DNA of 60,000 nt from assembly GCF_964204645.1 (NCBI RefSeq), contig NC_134035.1, positions 6,574,501 to 6,634,500 on the forward strand, given 5' to 3'. The stretch's first letter is position 1. Every line of letters starts with the position of its first letter. Shown piece after piece: positions 1-12,895 of this stretch. The translations under genes and the position numbers were made by a program. The DNA is from Tubulanus polymorphus (Eukaryota > Nemertea > Palaeonemertea > Tubulaniformes > Tubulanidae). The notes below the pieces were generated by a model. It saw only the letters and a list, made by a program, of their open reading frames with translations. It had not been told where the DNA came from and did no database searches.

Positions 1-3000
1 TTTTATCGTCCGCGACAATTCATTATTTTGGTTTTGTCGCCCGCAACAATTCAATATTTTGGTTTTGTCGCCCGCGACTATTCAATATTTTGGATTTGTT
101 GCCTGCGACAATTCATTATTTTTAGTTTTATCGCCTTCGACAATTCATTATTTTGGTTTTGTCGCGCCGACAATTCTTTTTTTGGTTTTGTCGCCCGCGA
201 CAATTCATTAGTTTGGTTTTGTCACCCGCGATAATTCATTATTTTGGTTTTATCGCCCGCGACAATTCTTTATTTTGGTTTTGTCGCCCGCGACAATTCA
301 TTATTTTGGTTTTATCTCCAGCGACAATTCATTATTTTGGTTTTGGCGCCCGCGACAATTCATTAGTTTGGTTTTGTCGCCCGCGACAATCAATATTTTG
401 GTTTTATCGCCCACGTCAATTCATTACTTTGGTTTTATCTCCACAGACAATTCATTAATTTGTTTTTGTCGCCTCGACAATTCTTTTTTTGGTTTTGTCG
501 CCCGCGACAATTCATTAGTTTGGTTTTGTCGCCCGCGACAATTCAATATTTTGGTTTTATCGCCCGCGACAATTCATTATTACGGTTTTATCGCTCGCGA
601 CAATTCATTATTTTGGTTTTGTCGCCCGCGACAATTCATTATTATGGTTTTGTCGCCCGCGACAATTCATTATTACGGTTTTGTCTCCCGGGACAATTCA
701 TTATTTTTAGTTTTATCGCCCGCAACAATTCATTATTTTGGTTTTGTCGCGCCGACAATTCTTTTTTTGGTTTTGTCGCCCGCGACAATTCATTAGTTTG
801 GTTTTGTCACCCGCGATAATTCATTATTTTGGTTTTATCGCCCGCGACAATTCTTTATTTTGGTTTTGTCGCCCGCGACAATTCATTATTTTGGTTTTAT
901 CGCCCGCGACAATTCAATATTTTGTTTTTATCGTCCGCGACAATTCATTATTTTGGTTTTGTCGCCCGAGACAATTCATTATTTTGGTTTTATCGTCCGC
1001 GACAATTCAATATTTTGGTTTTATCGCCCGCGACAATTCATTATTTTGGTTTTGTCGCGCCGACAATTCTTTTTTTGGTTTTGTCGCCCGCGACAATTCA
1101 TTAGTTTGGTTTTGTCACCCGCGATAATTCATTATTTTGGTTTTATCGCCCGCGACAATTCATTATTTTGGTTTTATCGCCCGCGACAATTCAATATTTT
1201 GTTTTTATCGTCCGCGACAATTCATTATTTTGGTTTTGTCGCCCGAGACAATTCATTATTTTGGTTTTATCGCCCGCGACAATTCAATATTTTGGTTTTA
1301 TCGCCCGCGACAATTCATTAGTTTGGTTTTATCGCCCGCGACAATTCATTATTTTGGTTTTGTCGCGCCGACAATTCTTTTTTTGGTTTTGTCGCCCGCA
1401 ACAATTCATTAGTTTGGTTTTGTCACCCGCGATAATTCATTATTTTGGTTTTATCGCCCGCGACAATTCTTTATTTTGGTTTTGTCGCCCGAGACAATTC
1501 ATTATTTTAGTTTTATGGCCCGCGACAATTCATTATTTTGGTTTTGTCGCCCGAGACAATTCATTATTTTAGTTTTATCGCCCGTGACAATTCATTATTT
1601 TTTTTTTATCGCCGGCGACAATTCAATATTTTGGTTTTGTCGCCCGGGACTATTCAATATTTTGGATTTGTCGCCCGCGACAATTCATTATTTTTAGTTT
1701 TATCGCCTTCGACAATTCATTATTTTGGTTTTGTCGCGCCGACAATTCTTTTTTTGGTTTTGTCGCCCGCGACAATTCATTAGTTTGGTTTTGTCACCCG
1801 CGATAATTCATTATTTTGGTTTTATCTCCAGCGACAATTCATTAATTTGGTTTTGTCGCCTCGACAATTCTTTTTTTGGTTTTGTCGCCCGCGACGACAA
1901 TTCATTAGTTTGGTTTTGTCGCCCGCGACATTTCAAGATTTTGGTTTTGTCGCCCGTGACAATTCATTATTTTGGTTTTATCGCCGGCGATAATTCATTA
2001 TTTTGGTTTTGTCGCCTGGACAATTCACCATTTTGGTTTTGTCGCCCGCGACAATTCATTATTTTGGTTATGTCGCCCCGACAATTCTTTTTTTGGTTTT
2101 GTCGCCCGCGACAATTCATTAGTTTGGTTTTGTCGCCCGCGACAATCAATATTTTGGTTTTATCGCCCACGACATTTCATTACTTTGGTTTTATCTCCAG
2201 CGACAATTCATTATTTTGGTTTTGGCACCCGCGACAATTCATTAGTTTGGTTTTGTCGCCCGCGACAATCAATATTTTGGTTTTATCGCCCACGTCAATT
2301 CATTACTTTGGTTTTATCTCCACAGACAATTCATTAATTTGTTTTTGTCGCCTCGACAATTCTTTTTTTGGTTTTGTCGCCCGCAACAATTCATTAGTTT
2401 GGTTTTGTCGCCCGCGACAATTCAATATTTTGGTTTTGTCGCCCGCGACAATTCAATATTTTGGTTTTATCGCCCGCGACAATTCATTATTTTGGTTTTG
2501 TCGCCCGCGACAATTCATTATTACGGTTTTGTCGCCCGCGACAATTCATTATTACGGTTTTGTCTCCCGGGACAATTCATTATTTTTAGTTTTATCGCCC
2601 GCAACAATTCATTATTTTGGTTTTGTCGCGCCGACAATTCTTTTTTTGGTTTTGTCGCCCGCGACAATTCATTAGTTTGGTTTTATCGTCCGCGACAATT
2701 CAATATTTTGGTTTTATCGCCCGCGACAATTCATTATTTTGGTTTTGTCGCGCCGACAATTCTTTTTTTGGTTTTGTCGCCCACGACAATTCTTTATTTG
2801 GTTTTGTCGCCCGCGACAATTCATTATTTTGGTTTTGTCGCCTGAGAAAATTCATTATTTTTGTTTTATCGCCCGCGACAATTCATTAGTACGGTTTTAT
2901 CGCCCGCGACAATTCATTATTTTGGTTTTATCGCCCGCGATAATTCATTATTTTGGTTTTGTCGCCTGAGAAAATTCATTATTTTTGTTGTATCGCCCGC

Positions 3001-6000
3001 GACAATTCATTATTACGGTTTTATCGCCCGCGACAATTCAATATTTTGGTTTTGTCGCCCGCGACTATTCAATATTTTGGTTTTGTCGCCCGCGAATATT
3101 CATTATTTTCAGTTTAATCGCCTTCGACAATTCATTATTTTGGTTTTGTCGCGCCGACAATTCATTATTTTGGTTTTATCGCCGGCGATAATTCATTATT
3201 TTGGTTTTGTCGCCTGGACAATTCACCATTTTGGTTTTGTCGCCCGCGACAATCAATATTTTGGTTTTATCGCCCACGACAATTCATTACTTTGGTTTTA
3301 TCTCCAGCGACAATTCATTATTTTGGTTTTGTCGCCCACGACAATTCATTAGTTTGGTTTTGTCGCCCGCGACAATCAATATTTTGGTTTTATCGCCCAC
3401 GTCAATTCATTACTTTGGTTTTATCTCCACAGACAATTCATTAATTTGTTTTTGTCGCCTCGACAATTCTTTTTTTGGTTTTGTCGCCCGCGACAATTCA
3501 TTAGTTTGGTTTTGTCGCCCGCGACAATTCAATATTTTGGTTTTGTCGCCCGCGACAATTCAATATTTTGGTTTTATCGCCCGCGACAATTCAATATTTT
3601 GGTTTTATCCCCCGCGACAATTCAATATTTTGGTTTTATCGCTCGCGACAATTCATTATTTTGGTTTTGTCGCCCGCGACGATTCATTATTACGGTTTTG
3701 TCGCCCGCGACGATTCATTATTTTGGTTTTGTCGCCCACGACAATTCTTGTTTTTGGTTTTGTCGCCCGCGACAATTCATTATTTTGGTTTTATCGCCCG
3801 CGACAATTCAATATTTTGTTTTTATCGTCCGCGACAATTCATTATTTTGGTTTTGTCGCCCGCGACAATTCAATATTTTAGTTTTGTCGCCCGCGACTAT
3901 TCAATATTTTGGATTTGTTGCCTGCGACAATTCATTATTTTTAGTTTTATCGCCTTCGACAATTCATTATTTTGGTTTTGTCGCGCCGACAATTCTTTTT
4001 TTGGTTTTGTCGCCCGCGACAATTCATTAGTTTGGTTTTGTCACCCGCGATAATTCATTATTTTGGTTTTATCGCCCGCGACAATTCTTTATTTTGGTTT
4101 TGTCGCCCGCGACAATTCATTATTTTGGTTTTATCTCCAGCGACAATTCATTATTTTGGTTTTGGCGCCCGCGACAATTCATTAGTTTGGTTTTGTCGCC
4201 CGCGACAATCAATATTTTGGTTTTATCGCCCACGTCAATTCATTACTTTGGTTTTATCTCCACAGACAATTCATTAATTTGTTTTTGTCGCCTCGACAAT
4301 TCTTTTTTTGGTTTTGTCGCCCGCGACAATTCATTAGTTTGGTTTTGTCGCCCGCGACAATTCAATATTTTGGTTTTATCGCCCGCGACAATTCATTATT
4401 ACGGTTTTATCGCTCGCGACAATTCATTATTTTGGTTTTGTCGCCCGCGACAATTCATTATTATGGTTTTGTCGCCCGCGACAATTCATTATTACGGTTT
4501 TGTCTCCCGGGACAATTCATTATTTTTAGTTTTATCGCCCGCAACAATTCATTATTTTGGTTTTGTCGCGCCGACAATTCTTTTTTTGGTTTTGTCGCCC
4601 GCGACAATTCATTAGTTTGGTTTTGTCACCCGCGATAATTCATTATTTTGGTTTTATCGCCCGCGACAATTCTTTATTTTGGTTTTGTCGCCCGCGACAA
4701 TTCATTATTTTGGTTTTATCGCCCGCGACAATTCAATATTTTGTTTTTATCGTCCGCGACAATTCATTATTTTGGTTTTGTCGTCCGCGACAATTCAATA
4801 TTTTGGTTTTATCGCCCGCGACAATTCATTATTTTGGTTTTGTCGCGCCGACAATTCTTTTTTTGGTTTTGTCACCCGCGATAATTCATTATTTTGGTTT
4901 TATCGCCCGCGACAATTCATTATTTTGGTTTTATCGCCCGCGACAATTCAATATTTTGTTTTTATCGTCCGCGACAATTCATTATTTTGGTTTTGTCGCC
5001 CGAGACAATTCATTATTTTGGTTTTATCGCCCGCGACAATTCAATATTTTGGTTTTATCGCCCGCGACAATTCATTAGTTTGGTTTTATCGCCCGCGACA
5101 ATTCATTATTTTGGTTTTGTCGCGCCGACAATTCTTTTTTTGGTTTTGTCGCCCGCAACAATTCATTAGTTTGGTTTTGTCACCCGCGATAATTCATTAT
5201 TTTGGTTTTATCGCCCGCGACAATTCTTTATTTTGGTTTTGTCGCCCGAGACAATTCATTATTTTAGTTTTATGGCCCGCGACAATTCATTATTTTGGTT
5301 TTGTCGCCCGAGACAATTCATTATTTTAGTTTTATCGCCCGTGACAATTCATTATTTTTTTTTTATCGCCGGCGACAATTCAATATTTTGGTTTTGTCGC
5401 CCGGGACTATTCAATATTTTGGATTTGTCGCCCGCGACAATTCATTATTTTTAGTTTTATCGCCTTCGACAATTCATTATTTTGGTTTTGTCGCGCCGAC
5501 AATTCTTTTTTTGGTTTTGTCGCCCGCGACAATTCATTAGTTTGGTTTTGTCACCCGCGATAATTCATTATTTTGGTTTTATCTCCAGCGACAATTCATT
5601 AATTTGGTTTTGTCGCCTCGACAATTCTTTTTTTGGTTTTGTCGCCCGCGACGACAATTCATTAGTTTGGTTTTGTCGCCCGCGACATTTCAAGATTTTG
5701 GTTTTGTCGCCCGTGACAATTCATTATTTTGGTTTTATCGCCGGCGATAATTCATTATTTTGGTTTTGTCGCCTGGACAATTCACCATTTTGGTTTTGTC
5801 GCCCGCGACAATTCATTATTTTGGTTATGTCGCCCCGACAATTCTTTTTTTGGTTTTGTCGCCCGCGACAATTCATTAGTTTGGTTTTGTCGCCCGCGAC
5901 AATCAATATTTTGGTTTTATCGCCCACGACATTTCATTACTTTGGTTTTATCTCCAGCGACAATTCATTATTTTGGTTTTGGCACCCGCGACAATTCATT

Positions 6001-9000
6001 AGTTTGGTTTTGTCGCCCGCGACAATCAATATTTTGGTTTTATCGCCCACGTCAATTCATTACTTTGGTTTTATCTCCACAGACAATTCATTAATTTGTT
6101 TTTGTCGCCTCGACAATTCTTTTTTTGGTTTTGTCGCCCGCGACAATTCATTAGTTTGGTTTTGTCGCCCGCGACAATTCAATATTTTGGTTTTGTCGCC
6201 CGCGACAATTCAATATTTTGGTTTTATCGCCCGCGACAATTCATTATTTTGGTTTTGTCGCCCGCGACAATTCATTATTACGGTTTTGTCGCCCGCGACA
6301 ATTCATTATTACGGTTTTGTCTCCCGGGACAATTCATTATTTTTAGTTTTATCGCCCGCAACAATTCATTATTTTGGTTTTGTCGCGCCGACAATTCTTT
6401 TTTTGGTTTTGTCGCCCGCGACAATTCATTAGTTTGGTTTTGTCACCCGCGATAATTCATTATTTTGGTTTTATCGCCCGCGACAATTCTTTATTTTGGT
6501 TTTGTCGCCGGCGATAATTCATTATTTTGGTTTTGTCGCCTGGACAATTCACCATTTTGGTTTTGTCGCCCGCGACAATTCATTATTTTGGTTATGTCGC
6601 CCCGACAATTCTTTTTTTGGTTTTGTCGCCCGCGACAATTCATTAGTTTGGTTTTGTCGCCCGCGACAATCAATATTTTGGTTTTATCGCCCACGACAAT
6701 TCATTACTTTGGTTTTATCTCCAGCGACAATTCATTATTTTGGTTTTGTCGCCCACGACAATTCATTAGTTTGGTTTTGTCGCCCGCGACAATCAATATT
6801 TTGGTTTTATCGCACACGACAATTCATTACTTTGGTTTTATCTCCAACGACAATTCATTAATTTGTTTTTGTCGCCTCGACAATTTTTTTTTTGGTTTTG
6901 TCGCCCGCGACAATTCATTAGTTTGGTTTTGTCGCCCGCGACAATTCAATATTTTGGTTTTGTCGCCCGCGACAATTCAATATTTTGGTTTTATCGCCCG
7001 CGACAATTCAATATTTTGGTTCTATCGCCCGCGACAATTCAATATTTTGGTTTTATCGCTCGCGACAATTCATTATTTTGGTTTTGTCGCCCGCGACGAT
7101 TCATTATTACGGTTTTGTCGCCCGCGACAATTCATTATTTTGGTTTTGTCGCCCACGACAATTCTTGTTTTTGGTTTTGTTTTTGGTTTTATCGCCCGCG
7201 ACAATTCAATATTTTGTTTTTATCGTCCGCGACAATTCATTATTTTGGTTTTGTCGCCCGCGACAATTCAATATTTTGGTTTTGTCGCCCGCGACTATTC
7301 AATATTTTGGATTTGTCGCCCGCGACAATTCATTATTTTTAGTTTTATCGCCTTCGACAATTCATTATTTTGGTTTTGTCGCGCCGACAATTCTTTTTTT
7401 GGTTTTGTCACCCGCGATAATTCATTATTTTGGTTTTATCTCCAGCGACAATTCATTAATTTGGTTTTGTCGCCTCGACAATTCTTTTTTTGGTTTTGTC
7501 GCCCGCGACGACAATTCATTAGTTTGGTTTTGTCGCCCGCGACATTTCAAGATTTTGGTTTTGTCGCCCGTGACAATTCATTATTTTGGTTTTTTATCGC
7601 CGGCGATAATTCATTATTTTGGTTTTGTCGCTTGGACAATTCACCATTTTGGTTTTGTCGCCCGCGACAATTCATTATTTTGGTTATGTCGCCCCGACAA
7701 TTCTTTTTTTGGTTTTGTCGCCCGCGACAATTCATTAGTTTGGTTTTGTCGCCCGCGACAATCAATGTTTTGGTTTTATCGCCCACGACAATTCATTACT
7801 TTGGTTTTATCTCCAGCGACAATTCATTATTTTGGTTTTGGCGCCCGCGACAATTCATTAGTTTGGTTTTGTCGCCCGCGACAATCAATATTTTGGTCTT
7901 AACTCACGTCAATTCATTACTTTGGTTTTATCTCCACAGACAATTCATTAATTTGTTTTTGTCGCCTCGACAATTCTTTTTTTGGTTTTGTCGCCCGCGA
8001 CAATTCATTAGTTTGGTTTTGTCGCCCGCGACAATTAAATATTTTGGTTTTGTCGCCCGCGACAATTCAATATTTTGGTTTTATCGCCCGCGACAATTCA
8101 ATATTTTGGTTTTATCGCCCGCGACAATTCAATATTTTGGTTTTATCGCTCGCGACAATTCATTATTTTGGTTTTGTCGCCCGCGACGATTCATTATTAC
8201 GGTTTTGTCGCCCGCGACAATTCATTATTTTGGTTTTATCGCCCGCGACAATTCAATATTTTGTTTTTATCGTCCGCGACAATTCATTATTTTGGTTTTG
8301 TCGATTTTGACAATTCATTATTTTGGTATTTTTAGGTTTATCGCCTTCGACAATTCATTATTTTGGTTTTGTCGCGCCGACAATTCTTTTTTTGGTTTTG
8401 TCGCCCGCGACAATTCATTAGTTTGGTTTTGTCACCCGCGATAATTCATTATTTTGGTTTTATCTCCAGCGACAATTCATTAATTTGGTTTTGTCGCCTC
8501 GACAATTCTTTTTTTGGTTTTGTCGCCCGCGACGACAATTCATTAGTTTGGTTTTGTCGCCCGCGACATTTCAAGATTTTGGTTTTGTCGCCCGTGACAA
8601 TTCATTATTTTGGTTTTATCGCAGGCGATAATTCATTATTTTGGTTTTGTCGCCTGGACAATTCACCATTTTGGTTTTGTCGCCCGCGACAATTCATTAT
8701 TTTGGTTATGTCGCCCCGACAATTCTTTTTTTGGTTTTGTCGCCCGCGACAATTTATTAGTTTGGTTTTGTCGCCCGCGACAATCAATATTTTGGTTTTA
8801 TCGCCCACGACAATTCATTACTTTGGTTTTATCTCCAGCGACAATTCATTATTTTGGTTTTGGCGCCCGCGACAATTCATTAGTTTGGTTTTGTCGCCCG
8901 CGACAATCAATATTTTGGTTTTATCGCCCACGTCAATTCATTACTTTGGTTTTATCTCCACAGACAATTCATTAATTTGTTTTTGTCGCCTCGACAATTC

Positions 9001-9838
9001 TTTTTTTGGTTTTGTCGCCCGCGACAATTCATTAGTTTGGTTTTGTCGCCCGCGACAATTCAATATTTTGGTTTTGTCGCCCGCGACAATTCAATATTTT
9101 GGTTTTATCGCCCGCGACAATTCATTATTACGGTTTTGTCGCCCGCGACAATTCATTATTACGGTTTTGTCGCCCGCGACAATTCATTATTACGGTTTTG
9201 TCTCCCGGGACAATTCATTATTTTTAGTTTTATCGCCCGCAACAATTCATTATTTTGGTTTTGTCGCGCCGACAATTCTTTTTTTGGTTTTGTCGCCCGC
9301 GACAATTCATTAGTTTGGTTTTGTCACCCGCGATAATTCATTATTTTGGTTTTATCGCCCGCGACAATTCTTTATTTTGGTTTTGTCGCCCGCGACAATT
9401 CATTATTTTGGTTTTATCGCCCGCGACAATTCAATATTTTGTTTTTATCGTCCGCGACAATTCATTATTTTGGTTTTGTCGCCCGAGACAATTCATTATT
9501 TTGGTTTTATCGTCCGCGACAATTCAATATTTTGGTTTTATCGCCCGCGACAATTCATTATTTTGGTTTTGTCGCGCCGACAATTCTTTTTTTGGTTTTG
9601 TCGCCCGCGACAATTCATTAGTTTGGTTTTGTCACCCGCGATAATTCATTATTTTGGTTTTATCGCCCGCGACAATTCATTATTTTGGTTTTATCGCCCG
9701 CGACAATTCAATATTTTGTTTTTATCGTCCGCGACAATTCATTATTTTGGTTTTGTCGCCCGAGACAATTCATTATTTTGGTTTTATCGCCCGCGACAAT
9801 TCAATATTTTGGTTTTATCGCCCGCAACAATTCATTAG
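1..9838. repeat. Higher-order repeats within the minisatellite (period about 3.8 kb and others)
   Basis: Runs of distinctive variant units recur in the same order. Signatures at 153-458, 275-796 and 460-819 reappear 3819 bp later at 3972, 4094 and 4279. Those at 1137-1412, 1476-1697 and 1725-2675 reappear 3757 bp later. The 62-bp difference is exactly two units. Further copies lie at 8363-9313 (offset 6638 from 1725) and 9255-9838 (offset 8517 from 738). This is a nested higher-order structure made by unequal exchange or segmental amplification. Confidence 0.9.
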
Positions 9839-10827
9839 TTTGGTTTTATCGCCCGCGACATTTCATTAGTTTGGTTTTGTTGCCCGCGACAATTCAATAT
9901 TTTGGTTTTATCGCCCGCGACAATTCATTATTTTGGTTTTGTCGCGCCGACAATTCTTTTTTTGGTTTTGTCGCCCGCAACAATTCATTAGTTTGGTTTT
10001 GTCACCCGCGATAATTCATTATTTTGGTTTTATCGCCCGCGACAATTCTTTATTTTGGTTTTGTCGCCCGAGACAATTCATTATTTTAGTTTTATCGCCC
10101 GCGACAATTCATTATTTTGGTTTTGTCGCCCGAGACAATTCATTATTTTAGTTTTATCGCCCGTGACAATTCATTATTTTTTTTTTATCGCCGGCGACAA
10201 TTCATTATTTTGGTTTTGTCGCCTGGACAATTCACCATTTTGGTTTTGTCGCCCGCGACAATTCATTATTTTGGTTTTGTCGCCCCGACAATTCTTTTTT
10301 TGGTTTTGTCGCCCGCGACAATTCATTAGTTTGGTTTTATCTCCAGCGAAAATTCATTATTTTGGTTTTGTCGCCCACGACAATTCTTGTTTTTGGCTTT
10401 GTCGCCCGCGACAATTCATTATTTTGGTTTTATCGCCCGCGACAATTCAATATTTTGTTTTTATCGTCCGCGACAATTCATTATTTTGGTTTTGTCGCCC
10501 GAGACAATTCATTATTTTGGTTTTATCGCGCCCGCGACAATTCATTATTTTGGTTTTGTCGCCCGCGACAATTCATTATTTTGGTTTTATCGCCCATGAC
10601 GATTCATTATTTTGGTTTTATCGCCCGCGACAATTCATTAGTTTGGTTTTATCGCCCGCGACAATTCATTAGTTTCTTATTGTCGCCCGCGACAATTCAA
10701 TATTTTGGTTTTATCACCCGCGACAATTCATTAGTTTGGTTTTGTCGCCCGCGACAATTCAATATTTTGGTTTTATCACCCGCGTCAATTCATTAGTTTG
10801 GTTTTGTCGCCCGTGACAATTCTTTTT
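1..10827. repeat. 31-bp minisatellite array, main block
   Basis: Tandem units of about 31 bp fill the first 10.8 kb. Each unit has the core TTGTCGCCCGCGACAA, a perfect 7-bp inverted repeat around a CC centre, joined by a T/A-rich spacer. Variants include a TTATCG version of the left arm, a short form that loses part of the core (GTCGCGCCGACAA), and units ending in a T-run. The plus strand of the common unit has no stop codon in any frame and 31 is not a multiple of 3. This gives long meaningless reading frames, up to 659 codons at 6465-8444. The array ends abruptly at a CAGTCCACTTGGG boundary that is reused at 21985. No gene is supported here. Confidence 0.97.
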
Positions 10828-11759
10828 CAGTCCACTTGGGACTTTAGTCCCAGCGGGCTATTGTGTTCACTTTTCGTCCCTCCGTCCGTCCATAGACGGA
10901 ATCCAGTTATTTTGGGAAGTTTTGAAGACGCTTCAAGGTAAGTTTTTCCACATTAAATTGATACCTAAGCATATTGTGTTACTATATTCAATTGGAAAGT
11001 TGTAGCCCATAACGTGTTCTATGAGTTTCAATGTCTTTGGTTTTAGTATGTGGCCATCAGGGGGCGTTGAGTAATACAATAACTTAGTATTGCTATATTA
11101 TATTTGTACCAAGGCATATTTTGTTACCATGATCAATTGCAAAGTTGTAGTTCATGACATCGTCCATGATTGTTGTGAGTTTTTAAGTACATTAGTTATT
11201 CCATATAGTCACCAGGGGGCGTTGAATAGTAGAATGGCTTAGTATTTCCTTATTAGATTGGTACCTAGGCATATTTTGTTACCATGATCCATTGCAAAGT
11301 TGTAGATCATGACATCGTCTATGATTGTGGTGAGTTTTTAAGGACATTAGTTATTCCATATAGTCACCAGGGGGCGTTGAATAGTAGAATGGCTTAGTAT
11401 TTCCTTATTACATTTGTACCTAGGCATATTTTGTTACTATGATCAATTGCAAAGTTGTATTTCATGACATGTACTACGATTGTGGTGAGTTTTAAGGTCA
11501 TTGGGTTTTGCATATGGTCACCAGGGGCGTTGAATAGTAGAATAACTTAGTATTTCCATATTAAATTGGTAACGAGGCATATTTTGTTATCACAATCAAT
11601 TACAAAATCATAGCTGCTCACATGTTCTATTATTGTGGTGGGTTCCAAGGTCATTGGTTTTTGTATATGGTCACTAGAGGGCGTTATGTATTGAAATTGT
11701 TAGATTGTTGAGCATTTGAAACCACTTCACAAGTGAGCATGGTGTCCCTGGACCCCTAG
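10828..11759. repeat. Block A copy 1: about 155-bp tandem repeats
   Basis: The block opens with a small inverted repeat (GGGACTTTAGTCCC at 10839-10852). It then holds five imperfect tandem units of about 155 bp. Each has a G-rich motif close to TCACCAGGGGGCGTTGA, starting near 11052, 11208, 11363, 11518 and 11670 (spacings 156, 155, 155 and 152). A second copy with three units lies at 21985-22461. No coding potential was seen. The G-rich motif resembles the CTCF binding core. Confidence 0.85.
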
Positions 11760-12032
11760 TTTGGTTTTGTCTCCCCCGACAATTCATTATTCTGGTTTTG
11801 TCGCACGCAACAATTCAATATTTTGTTTTTGTCGTCCGCGACAATTCATTTTTTTGGTTTTGTCGCCGCGACAATTCAATATTTTGGTTTTAACGCCCGC
11901 GACAATTCTCTATGTGGTTTTATCGCCCGCGACAATTCATTATTTTTGTTTTGTCGCCCGTGACAATTCAATATTTTGGTTTTGTCACCCGCGACAATTC
12001 ATAATTTTGGTTTTGTCCCCGTGGTTTTGTCG
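11760..12032. repeat. Short 31-bp minisatellite array
   Basis: About nine diverged units of the same family as the main array sit between block A and block B. The equivalent array at 22462-22755 lies between the second copies of the same blocks. Confidence 0.9.
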
Positions 12033-12895
12033 GAACATTAAGTTTTTGGTCGAACAGTGTGTTAAGGTCGTTTTGGAAATTTACTCGGTCTGGTATATTT
12101 TGGATACAATCCGTCTGATATCATTCAGCTCACTTCGATCTACAAATAACCCGTGCATATTTTGAAGAATCATCGTTACAAAAGCACTGTCGGGCCATAA
12201 ACATCGAAAATTGAGCCCCATTCAAAGAGCCGACATGTTTTTCTAAGTCCTCTTTCCGAAATCTACCGCACGTTTCTTGTCACATCAATTATCAATTCAA
12301 GCATAAATTAACAAATTTATTACCCAAAGATTGCACATTCTGTCGCGGTTTTTAAAAACTAATTTTAACAATAGCCCATTTTCTTCATAAAATCATATTA
12401 CCGATATACAGGAAATTTACTACTTTAGATTTTAAAAGCACTGTCGAGCCGTAAACATCGACGAATCGACGTGTATCACTACATCGTCGTTCCGGGGATC
12501 AGCTGCGAGTTTCACCTCATCATGAGAATCAAATCGAGTACAAATTAATTTATTACTACCAGTGATTTGGCTGCGGGCGTCATGCAGTTAGTTTAGCAAT
12601 ACCTATTTTTCTTTATCAAATTAACCGTGTATTTACTAAGATAAATCATAAGTGTACCGGGGAGTCGTAGGCCTAAACGAAACACTCCGAAGAGATATAG
12701 CGGAGAAAAGCTGTTATGTCGACGAGGTATCAAAATAAAAGAATATATTACTTTATTCGGCCGCGGGCTTCAACCTCTATATCAATACCATCAATACTCT
12801 ATATTTCCTATGCACAAGGTATTTACTAAGTACAAGTATATAACACAATCCCATTATGAGAATGCCGGTTTGCTAGCGTATCTATTTAACACCCG
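12033..12895. repeat. Block B copy 1 (dispersed duplicated sequence)
   Basis: This sequence is repeated with small changes at 18994-20218 and 22756-23965. This copy lacks the reverse-transcriptase-like segment that the other two carry just after the shared CTCGGTCTGGTATAT stretch. No intact reading frame is present. Confidence 0.85.

Noticed and set aside
1967-2170. 67-codon minus-strand frames recurring in the minisatellite (also 5724, 6491 and 8605)
   Set aside because: They recur because of higher-order repeats and are reverse readings of the same units. No gene signature.
6465-8444. 659-codon open frame and many others of 60-330 codons in 1-10800, 16460-17500, 20400-22000 and 24500-25320
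   Set aside because: The 31-bp unit lacks stops in all plus frames, so long frames are unavoidable. All three frames are open at once, and the protein is a permuted 31-residue repeat with no domain.
1-10827. CRISPR-like array of short palindromic repeats
   Set aside because: Units are contiguous at 31 bp with no unique spacers, variants intergrade, and the context is eukaryotic.
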